A stretch of 7,246 nucleotides of DNA, from NCBI GenBank assembly GCA_021821425.1, contig JAKACL010000147.1, forward strand, positions 1 through 7,246, given 5' to 3'. Within the stretch, counting starts at the first letter, position 1. Each line of letters opens with the position of its first letter. The stretch is from Pseudomonadota bacterium. GTDB taxonomy: Bacteria; Pseudomonadota; Gammaproteobacteria; Burkholderiales; Thiobacillaceae. The notes beneath the pieces were generated by a model. That model ran no database searches. It was given only the letters and a program-made list of their open reading frames with translations, and was not told where the DNA came from. Shown piece after piece: positions 1 through 5,077 of this stretch. The translations under genes and the position numbers were made by a program.

Positions 1-1347
1 GTCGGCTTCGGCCCCTGCGGCATCTTCGCCGCGCTGGTGCTGGCGCAGATGGGCTTCAGGCCCATCGTGCTGGAGCGCGGCAAGGCGGTGCGCGAGCGCA
101 CGCAGGACACCTGGGGCCTATGGCGCAAGCACGTGCTCAATCCCGAATCCAACGTGCAGTTCGGCGAGGGGGGGGCGGGCACGTTTTCCGACGGCAAGCT
201 CTACAGCCAGATCAAGGATTCCCGGCACCTGGGGCGCAAGGTGCTGACCGAGTTCGTCAAGGCGGGCGCGCCGGAGGAAATCCTCTACGTATCGAAGCCG
301 CACATCGGCACCTTCCGCCTGGTCGGCATGGTCGAGACCATGCGCCACGAGATCGAGGAACTGGGCGGCGAGATTCGCTTCCAGCAGCGCGTCACTGATG
401 TAGTGATCGAGGACGGGCACATTCGTGGGGTGACGCTCGCCGGCGGCGAGACCTTGCGCAGCAATCACGTCATCCTTGCGCTCGGCCACAGCGCGCGTGA
501 CACATTCGAGATGCTGCACGCGCGCGGCGTGCACATGGAAGCCAAGCCGTTTTCCATCGGCTTTCGCATCGAGCACCCGCAGTCGCTGATCGACCGTGCG
601 CGGCTGGGGCCGAACGCCGGCAACCCGCTGCTCGGTGCCGCAGACTACAAACTGGTGCATCACGCCAAGAACGGCCGCTCGGTCTACAGTTTCTGCATGT
701 GTCCCGGTGGCACCGTGGTCGCCGCCGCCTCCGAGCCGGGGCGCGTGGTGACCAACGGCATGAGCCAGTATTCGCGCAACGAGCGCAACGCCAATGCAGG
801 CATCGTGGTGGGCATCACGCCGGAGGATTTTCCGGGCAAGGGTCCGCTGGCCGGCATCGAACTGCAACGGAAACTGGAGGCGCGCGCGTTCGATCTCGGC
901 GGCGGCACTTACGACGCGCCGGCGCAGCGGGTCGACGACTTCATCGAGGGCAGGCCCTCGACCCAACTCGGCAGCGTCGAGCCTTCCTACAAGCCCGGCG
1001 TGCATCTCACCGACCTTGCCTCCGCGCTGCCGGATTACGCCATCGAGGCGATCCGCGAGGCGCTGCCGGCGTTCGACCGGCAGATCAAGGGCTTTGCAAT
1101 GAAGGACGCGGTGCTGACCGGGGTCGAGACGCGCACTTCCTCGCCGCTGCGCATCACCCGCGGCGACGATTTCCAGAGCATCAACGTCAAGGGCCTGTAC
1201 CCGGCGGGCGAGGGCGCGGGCTATGCCGGCGGGATTCTCTCGGCCGGGGTGGACGGCATCAAGGTCGCCGAGGCGGTGGCGCGCGACATGCTCGGGCTGG
1301 AAGCGGCGGATTCGGGCAGCAAGGCAGGGCCGGCCTGCGAGTACTGA
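1..1347 (+). CDS. COG2509-type FAD-dependent dehydrogenase, 5' end missing
   Basis: A flavoprotein oxidoreductase whose N-terminus lies outside the window; 448 residues are visible and the reading frame is open from base 1. The visible part opens on the FAD Rossmann motif GFGPCG (residues 2-7) followed by the ribose-binding acidic residue in LERG (about residues 24-27). Next come the family-typical block GEGGAGTFSDGKLYSQ (about 55-70), a mid-domain ALGHSARDTFEML segment (about 160-172) and the C-terminal FAD-contacting motif GEGAGYAGGILSAGVDG (about 403-419). This motif order fits the NAD(P)/FAD-dependent oxidoreductases of COG2509. Related proteins carry an N-terminal extension of perhaps 80-100 residues before the Rossmann strand, which would lie upstream. 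The physiological substrate of the family is not established and I do not infer one. The gene is convergent with the anti-sigma gene, with 69 bp between stops and no convincing terminator. A run of eight G (168-175) lies inside the GEGGAG codons. Confidence 0.9.
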   Translation, partial: VGFGPCGIFAALVLAQMGFRPIVLERGKAVRERTQDTWGLWRKHVLNPESNVQFGEGGAGTFSDGKLYSQIKDSRHLGRKVLTEFVKAGAPEEILYVSKPHIGTFRLVGMVETMRHEIEELGGEIRFQQRVTDVVIEDGHIRGVTLAGGETLRSNHVILALGHSARDTFEMLHARGVHMEAKPFSIGFRIEHPQSLIDRARLGPNAGNPLLGAADYKLVHHAKNGRSVYSFCMCPGGTVVAAASEPGRVVTNGMSQYSRNERNANAGIVVGITPEDFPGKGPLAGIELQRKLEARAFDLGGGTYDAPAQRVDDFIEGRPSTQLGSVEPSYKPGVHLTDLASALPDYAIEAIREALPAFDRQIKGFAMKDAVLTGVETRTSSPLRITRGDDFQSINVKGLYPAGEGAGYAGGILSAGVDGIKVAEAVARDMLGLEAADSGSKAGPACEY

Positions 1348-1416
1348 GGCGCAGGCGCATACCCCGGATCGGCCCACCTGAAGGTATCAAGGGCTGGGCA
1401 TAAGGAAATCGCCCGC

Positions 1417-2184
1417 CTAGCGTGCAGCGGTCGGCGCGAGCTCGTGATACGCGGCATCGGCCAACTGCTGCATGGCCTTCCGTCCGATCTGCCCCGACAG
1501 GGCGTAGCCGAAATCCCCGTCGATCCAGTAGAACACGTCGACGCCGTTTTCGGTGGCGTGACGGAAGGTCGTCTCCTTATTTCCGGCCACTGCGCGCCGC
1601 ACGTAAAGCGTGACGCGGCGCTCGATCCTGTCCTGGTACATGAACTGCGCGACCGGACCGGTTTCGCCGGTGAGCAGGCGGCCGCCCAGCAGTTCGAATC
1701 CCTGCGCGCTGAAGTCCGGCGCCTGCAGTTGGGTGCCGACGCGTTTGGACAGCCAGGCCACGAGATGCTCGGCGTGGGCGGCGTCGACTTCGACCGGGTG
1801 GCGCGCTTCCGGACTGAACACGGCATGGGCGATGGCAGCATCGCGGGCGAGGTAGGCCGGGGGGGCGGGCGCCTGCCCGGAGGTGCCGAGGCCGATGGCG
1901 TAGCCGATCAGTCCGGTCACCAGCATGGACAGCATTGCCGCCACCGCCTTGAACGGCACGGGCAGGGCCGGGCGGCGTGCGGCGCGCACCAGATTCAGCG
2001 GCAGCGGTTCGTTCAGCACGCTGTCGAAGGCGGCATGCAGCGACTGGTTCTGCGCAGTCCAGGCCTGCACCCGCGTCGCATCGTCCGGATGCGCCGCCAG
2101 CCACGCCTCGACCTCGATGCGTCGTGCCTCGGGCAGGGTGCCATCGACGTAGGCGTGGAGTTCGTGTTCGTGTACGTCTGTCAT
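1417..2184 (-). CDS. Membrane-spanning anti-sigma factor (COG5662-like)
   Basis: A 255-residue regulator expected to hold the adjacent ECF sigma factor inactive at the inner membrane. The N-terminal cytoplasmic part (about 1-75) has the typical anti-sigma opening with HELHAYVDG (residues 7-15) followed by an acidic/amphipathic helix. It lacks the HxxxCxxC zinc motif, so it is a non-ZAS type. A single hydrophobic segment at about 79-99 (VAAMLSMLVTGLIGYAIGLG) is the transmembrane helix. The periplasmic domain (about 105-255) contains FSPEARHPVEV (123-133), HLVAWLSKRVG (140-150), GFELLGGRLL (162-171) and VAQFMYQD (178-185), a pattern common in proteobacterial anti-sigma proteins. The start chosen is the ATG at 2184, which overlaps the sigma-factor stop as ATGA, so the two are probably translationally coupled. 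An in-frame extension further upstream exists but runs through the sigma gene and has no family resemblance. The signal sensed is unknown. Confidence 0.85.
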   Translation of the reverse strand: MTDVHEHELHAYVDGTLPEARRIEVEAWLAAHPDDATRVQAWTAQNQSLHAAFDSVLNEPLPLNLVRAARRPALPVPFKAVAAMLSMLVTGLIGYAIGLGTSGQAPAPPAYLARDAAIAHAVFSPEARHPVEVDAAHAEHLVAWLSKRVGTQLQAPDFSAQGFELLGGRLLTGETGPVAQFMYQDRIERRVTLYVRRAVAGNKETTFRHATENGVDVFYWIDGDFGYALSGQIGRKAMQQLADAAYHELAPTAAR

Positions 2185-2678
2185 ATCACAAGCTTCAGTT
2201 TGACTGCGGGTTCGCCCGCCAGCATCTGCCGCATCCGCTCGCGCGCACGCGACAGGCGCGACATCACAGTGCCGGTCGGCACGCCCAGCACCTGGGCGGC
2301 TTCGGCGTAGCCGAATTGCTCCAGCCCTACCAGCAGCAGGACTTCGCGCTGCTCCTCGGGCAGCCGCGCCAGCGCGGCGTGGATGTCGCGCGCGGCCAGC
2401 GCTTCCATCTGGCCGCCGCTTACCGGTTCGTCCAGCGCGTCCTCCATCACGGTTTCCTGCGGCCGACGGACGCGGATCTGGTTGACGAACAGATTGTGCA
2501 TCAGGGTGAACAGCCAGGCGCGCAGATCGCTGCCGGGCTGCCACAGGTCGAGCTTCGCCAGCGCGCGCTCGAGGGTGTCCTGCACCAGGTCGTCGGCGCG
2601 ATTGACGTCACCCGTCAGCGCGCGGGCATAGCGGCGCAGACGGGGGAGGTGCTCGATCAGGTCGGGACGGGCGCGCAC
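2181..2678 (-). CDS. ECF-family RNA polymerase sigma factor
   Basis: A 165-residue extracytoplasmic-function (group 4) sigma factor. Sigma region 2 spans about residues 6-73, with the core-binding region 2.2 helix DDLVQDTLERAL (29-40) and the -10-recognising segment DLRAWLFTLMHNLFVNQ (51-67). Sigma region 4 spans about 92-155, opening with LPEEQREVLLL (106-116) and a helix-turn-helix YAEAAQVLGVPTGTVMSRL (124-142) ending in SRARERMR, as usual for the family. The short linker and absence of regions 1 and 3 are typical of ECFs. The start is GTG at 2678, directly after the TGA of the upstream lipoprotein gene (TGAGTG); no ATG gives a full region 2, and the resulting length is normal. The stop overlaps the anti-sigma start by ATGA. 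The order lipoprotein-sigma-anti-sigma in one tight operon implies that the secreted protein is either a target or part of the stress response. The ECF subgroup was not assigned. Confidence 0.93.
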   Translation of the reverse strand: MRARPDLIEHLPRLRRYARALTGDVNRADDLVQDTLERALAKLDLWQPGSDLRAWLFTLMHNLFVNQIRVRRPQETVMEDALDEPVSGGQMEALAARDIHAALARLPEEQREVLLLVGLEQFGYAEAAQVLGVPTGTVMSRLSRARERMRQMLAGEPAVKLKLVI

Positions 2679-3056
2679 TCAGGGCTTGGCGGTGTGCCAC
2701 ACGTTGTTGACGCCGTCGCCGGTCATGTCGCCCGGTTTCTGGTCCTTGATCCACAGGTACAGCGGCTTGCCTTTGTACGACCACTGCTTGGAACCGTCGT
2801 CGCGGGTGATGACAGCATAGTCGCCACTCGCCTTGTCGGACGCGCTGGCGGCCAGGGGCGGCCATTTGGCGGCGCAGTCGCCGTTGCAGACGCTCTTGCC
2901 GGAACCGGCCACGTCCTTGTCGAAGGTATACAGCGTCATGCCTGCGGAATTGGTGAGCACGCCCATCTGGGTCTTGGTGGGCGATGCGGCGTAGGGGCTG
3001 GCACACGCTACCAGCATGCTGAGCGCGGCGAGAGTGGAGGTCAATGAAGTGTTCAT
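2679..3056 (-). CDS. Small secreted COG4315-type lipoprotein (PF03640 repeats)
   Basis: A 125-residue exported protein of the 'secreted repeat of unknown function' family. Two degenerate copies of the family motif are visible. The first is LYTFDKD (about 42-48) followed by CNGDCAAKWPPL, with two cysteines before the WPP. The second is LYLWIKDQKPGDMTGDGVNNVW (about 100-121). The N-terminus is hydrophobic and carries a lipobox-like LVAC (residues 15-18), suggesting a lipoprotein; cleavage after ASPYAA is an alternative. Oddly, the signal sequence has no Lys or Arg in its n-region. The start at 3056 is preferred over an in-frame ATG at 3092 because AAGGAAA (3067-3061, minus strand) lies 5-6 bases upstream of 3056 and the longer form would bury the signal peptide. 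It is the first gene of the sigma/anti-sigma operon, and its TGA abuts the sigma GTG. The molecular function of the family is unknown. Confidence 0.85.
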   Translation of the reverse strand: MNTSLTSTLAALSMLVACASPYAASPTKTQMGVLTNSAGMTLYTFDKDVAGSGKSVCNGDCAAKWPPLAASASDKASGDYAVITRDDGSKQWSYKGKPLYLWIKDQKPGDMTGDGVNNVWHTAKP

Positions 3057-3060
3057 GGCG

Positions 3061-3067
3061 TTTCCTT
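3061..3067 (-). promoter_or_regulatory. Ribosome binding site deciding the lipoprotein start
   Basis: AAGGAAA on the minus strand lies 4 bases before the ATG at 3056. It supports that start over the in-frame ATG at 3092, which has no comparable Shine-Dalgarno sequence. Confidence 0.65.
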
Positions 3068-3109
3068 GTGCAAGGGTTGAAAGAATGGGCAAGTCTGGGC
3101 TTGCATGAC

Positions 3110-3138
3110 GTGAACACCTCGAGCGCCCAGTTTATTCC
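3110..3138 (-). promoter_or_regulatory. Candidate ECF-type promoter of the lipoprotein-sigma operon
   Basis: Read on the minus strand, GGAATAA at 3138-3132 resembles the GGAA-type -35 elements used by many ECF sigma factors. It lies 76 bases upstream of the lipoprotein ATG, so the operon may be autoregulated. No clean -10 is seen at 16-17 bp: TGTTCA is at about the right distance, and a better-looking CGTC is about 21 bp downstream, which is too far. Treat it as a weak candidate based on one half-site only. Confidence 0.25.
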
Positions 3139-3209
3139 TGTTCGACGGGGTATTTTTTGGTTGTCGCCTGGATCGGGCCCGGTGACATGTCGGTCGACAG
3201 AAAAAATGC

Positions 3210-3246
3210 TTGCAAACTTTTAAATGTTTCAATTATCATTGAATTA
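3210..3246 (+). promoter_or_regulatory. arsR promoter with overlapping ArsR operator
   Basis: A -35 TTGCAA (3210-3215, 4 of 6 consensus bases) is followed after 18 bp by a -10 TATCAT (3234-3239, 5 of 6). Transcription would then start about 7 bases later, at or next to the A of the arsR ATG (3246). A perfect inverted repeat TTCAAT-N4-ATTGAA (3228-3243) surrounds the -10. This is the arrangement expected for an ArsR/SmtB repressor blocking polymerase until metalloid binding releases it. The stretch is clearly AT-rich against the GC-rich surroundings. There is no Shine-Dalgarno sequence in front of arsR. The operator assignment is inferred from symmetry and position, not from a known consensus for this protein. 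Confidence 0.7.
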
Positions 3247-3584
3247 TGGAAACGAAAAGCGTCGTCACCGCCCTCGCAGCCCTTGCCCAGGATTCCCGCC
3301 TGGCGATCTTCCGTGCGCTGGTCCAGGCCGGCCCGGCGGGCCTTGCCGCCGGACGGATCGGCGAACTCACCGGCATTGCGCCGTCCTCGCTGTCCTTCCA
3401 CCTGAAGGAACTGTCGCACGCCGGCATGGTGGATTCGCAGCAGGCGGGGCGCTTCGTCATCTACACCGCGAATTTCGCGACCATGAACGCGCTGCTCGGC
3501 TTTCTCACCGAAAACTGCTGCGGCGGCAATCCCTGTTCGCCGGTCTGCACGCCGGCATGCGTCACTGAAAAGGAAGCAACATGA
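3246..3584 (+). CDS. arsR: ArsR-family arsenic-responsive repressor
   Basis: A 112-residue winged-helix ArsR/SmtB repressor expected to bind the operator just upstream and be released by trivalent arsenic. The helix-turn-helix covers about residues 36-58 (GRIGELTGIAPSSLSFHLKE), with the recognition helix at about 46-56 and the wing at about 60-74. The ELCVCDLC-type cysteine motif of E. coli plasmid R773 ArsR is absent. Instead the C-terminus carries C91, C92, C97, C101 and C105 (ENCCGGNPCSPVCTPAC). This resembles the Acidithiobacillus ferrooxidans type, in which a vicinal Cys pair plus a nearby Cys bind As(III); here the third Cys is one residue closer. The ATG at 3246 gives the normal family N-terminus but has no Shine-Dalgarno sequence and sits at the predicted transcription start. 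The stop overlaps the arsI start as ATGA, so this is the first gene of the ars operon. Confidence 0.93.
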   Translation: METKSVVTALAALAQDSRLAIFRALVQAGPAGLAAGRIGELTGIAPSSLSFHLKELSHAGMVDSQQAGRFVIYTANFATMNALLGFLTENCCGGNPCSPVCTPACVTEKEAT

Positions 3585-4066
3585 AACGCCTGCACGTCCA
3601 CGTCGCGGTCGACGATCTCGCCGCCAGCATCACGTTCTATTCCACGATGTTCGCCGCCGAGCCGACCGTCGCCAAGGCCGATTACGCCAAGTGGATGCTC
3701 GACGATCCGCGCGTGAACTTCGCCATCTCGGCGCGCGGCGCCGCGCCCGGACTCAACCATCTGGGCGTGCAGGTCGAATCGGCCGACGAACTCGCCGAAA
3801 TGAACGCACGCCTGCAGAAGCTCGACGCCGACGTGGTCGAGGAAATGGGCACTGCCTGCTGCTACGCCAGGTCGGACAAATACTGGGCGACCGACCCCAC
3901 CGGCATCGCGTGGGAGACCTATCACACGCTCGACAGCATTCCGGTGTTCGGCCATGCGGAGGCATCCGCATCCGCCGCCGGATGCTGCGTGCCCGAACCG
4001 GCCGTGGCCAAAGTGTCCGGCTGCATTCCGGTCAAGGGCAGGCCGGCCGCGGGCGACTGTTGCTGA
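3581..4066 (+). CDS. arsI: ArsI/CadI-family VOC metalloenzyme, probable C-As lyase
   Basis: A 161-residue vicinal-oxygen-chelate fold protein of the ArsI/CadI family. ArsI enzymes are Fe(II)-dependent dioxygenases that cleave the C-As bond of trivalent organoarsenicals such as methylarsenite, giving As(III). Visible marks are the first-strand His (H5 or H7 in RLHVHVAVDDL), H60 in GLNHLGVQV, and E112 in AWETYHT, which together would form the metal triad. The arsenic-binding vicinal pair C93-C94 lies in ACCYARSDKYWATDPTG. The tail after about residue 125 is low-complexity with five more cysteines (C135, C136, C148, C160, C161). A good ribosome binding site, AGGAAG (3571-3576), precedes the ATG, which overlaps the arsR stop by 4 bases. 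A cadmium-induced CadI role is the alternative, but the ars context and CC pair favour ArsI. The As(III) produced would be exported by the Acr3 encoded downstream. Confidence 0.88.
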   Translation: MKRLHVHVAVDDLAASITFYSTMFAAEPTVAKADYAKWMLDDPRVNFAISARGAAPGLNHLGVQVESADELAEMNARLQKLDADVVEEMGTACCYARSDKYWATDPTGIAWETYHTLDSIPVFGHAEASASAAGCCVPEPAVAKVSGCIPVKGRPAAGDCC

Positions 4067-4097
4067 GTTTCATTCTTTATACATCCGAGGATCCATC

Positions 4098-4529
4098 GTG
4101 GCTGAAAAACCCTACACCGTGCTGGTGCTGTGCACCGGCAATTCCTGTCGCTCGCAAATGGCCGAAGTGCTGCTGAACCACGACCTCGCCGGCCAGGTGC
4201 GCGCGCTCTCCGCCGGCACCCGACCGCAGCCCAAGGTGGCCGACGGAGCGATCGCCGCGCTGCAGGCCGCCGGCCTCGATACCGGCGGCCTGCACCCGAA
4301 GGACATCGACGCGGTGATGACCGAGGACATCGACCTGGTGGTGACGGTGTGCGACAACGCCCGCGAAGCCTGCCCCATCTTCCCCAAGCCGATCCCGGCC
4401 ATCCACCTGCCGTTCCACGATCCGCACGGCGAGCCGCTGGAGAGCTTCCTCGCGGTGCGCGACGACATCCGCGCCCGCCTGGTGGCGGCGGTGCGCGAAA
4501 AACTCGGTCTGCAAGCGACCGCCGCCTGA
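4098..4529 (+). CDS. arsC: Arsenate reductase ArsC, thioredoxin-type (LMW-PTPase fold)
   Basis: A 143-residue arsenate reductase built on the low-molecular-weight tyrosine phosphatase fold, reducing As(V) to As(III) in the cytoplasm. The P-loop CTGNSCR (C12 to R18) is the CX5R motif. The second cysteine inside it (C17), E23 in QMAEV, and the redox pair C85 and C92 in VCDNAREACP match the layout of the thioredoxin-coupled Staphylococcus aureus pI258 enzyme (C10, C15, C82, C89). D108 in FHDPH is the likely general acid. The start is GTG at 4098, preceded by GAGGAT (4087-4092); an in-frame ATG at 3954 lies inside arsI and is implausible. It sits 31 bp after arsI and 18 bp before a second, divergent arsC. 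Its length is close to the 130-145 usual for this subgroup. Confidence 0.93.
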   Translation: MAEKPYTVLVLCTGNSCRSQMAEVLLNHDLAGQVRALSAGTRPQPKVADGAIAALQAAGLDTGGLHPKDIDAVMTEDIDLVVTVCDNAREACPIFPKPIPAIHLPFHDPHGEPLESFLAVRDDIRARLVAAVREKLGLQATAA

Positions 4530-4547
4530 ATCGACAGAGACGCTGCC

Positions 4548-5045
4548 ATGGCTGAACCTTCATTCAATGTGCTGTTCCTGTGTACCGGCAATTCGGCGCG
4601 CTCGATTCTGGCCGAGTCGTTGCTGAACAATCTGGGCAAGGGGCGCTTCCATGCATTCAGTGCGGGCAGCCATCCTGCCGGGCAGGTCAACCCGTTCGCG
4701 CTGGAATTGCTGGAAAAAAATAATTTCCCCACCGGCGAACTGCGCAGCAAGTCGTGGGACGAGTTCGCGCAAGCCGATGCGCCGCAGCTCGATTTCGTCA
4801 TCACGGTGTGCGACAAGGCAGCGGGCGAAGTCTGCCCGGTGTGGCCGGGTCAGCCGATGACCGCGCACTGGGGCGTCCCCGACCCGGTTGCGGTCGAAGG
4901 CAGCGACGAGCAGAAGTGCCATGCCTTCGTCGATGCGATGAACCAGTTGCAGCGGCGCGTCTGCATGCTCGTCAGCCTGCCTTTCGACAAACTGGACCGC
5001 ATGAAGCTGCAGCAGGCCGTGCGCGAGATCGGGAAGACGGCATGA
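4548..5045 (+). CDS. arsC: Second arsenate reductase ArsC (LMW-PTPase fold, longer subgroup)
   Basis: A 165-residue paralogue of the preceding gene. It has the P-loop CTGNSAR (C12 to R18, with Ala instead of the second Cys), candidate resolving cysteines C88 and C96 in VCDKAAGEVCP (one residue further apart than in the first copy), and the general-acid loop WGVPDP with D112. The C-terminal part (about 115-165) is longer than in the first ArsC and carries extra cysteines C124 and C139. The two copies are clearly not a recent duplication, because similarity is mostly confined to the catalytic motifs. The ribosome binding site is weak (AGAGAC about 9 bases upstream), which suggests dependence on translation of the upstream gene. 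The use of a different reductant from the first ArsC is possible but not shown. The stop forms ATGA with a short downstream reading frame. Confidence 0.92.
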   Translation: MAEPSFNVLFLCTGNSARSILAESLLNNLGKGRFHAFSAGSHPAGQVNPFALELLEKNNFPTGELRSKSWDEFAQADAPQLDFVITVCDKAAGEVCPVWPGQPMTAHWGVPDPVAVEGSDEQKCHAFVDAMNQLQRRVCMLVSLPFDKLDRMKLQQAVREIGKTA

Positions 5046-5077
5046 GTGCGCCACGCTTGATGGAGTTCGCCCGATGA
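5042..5077 (+). other. Possible 11-residue minicistron bridging arsC2 and acr3
   Basis: A short reading frame (MSAPRLMEFAR) begins at the ATGA overlapping the arsC stop and ends at the ATGA overlapping the acr3 start. Its only obvious role would be to carry terminating ribosomes across the 28-bp spacer to acr3, keeping enzyme and pump production linked. It has no distinct Shine-Dalgarno sequence of its own, and short frames like this arise by chance in GC-rich DNA, so expression is speculative. Confidence 0.25.

Noticed and set aside
168..175. G8 run inside the FAD-dehydrogenase gene as a phase-variation tract
   Set aside because: The codons are needed for the conserved GEGGAG motif and GGG/GGC usage is normal here. 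It is at most a spot for sequencing error.
118..1377. A 419-codon open frame on the minus strand opposite the FAD dehydrogenase
   Set aside because: The translation is Arg/Ala/His-rich with no recognisable motif. The opposite strand has clear flavoprotein motifs, so this is a GC-bias shadow.
1348..1416. Possible bidirectional terminator between the convergent FAD and anti-sigma genes
   Set aside because: Only GCCCA/TGGGC arms with an 18-base loop and no T tract can be formed, which is too weak to call.
1444..2310. A 288-codon open frame on the plus strand opposite the anti-sigma gene
   Set aside because: It has no family resemblance, while the minus strand encodes a coherent anti-sigma protein coupled to its sigma factor by ATGA.
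3064..3075. Small hairpin (CCTTGTGCAAGG) over the lipoprotein ribosome site
   Set aside because: A stem of 4-5 bp with a 2-4 base loop is within chance expectation and there is no sign of an RNA switch.
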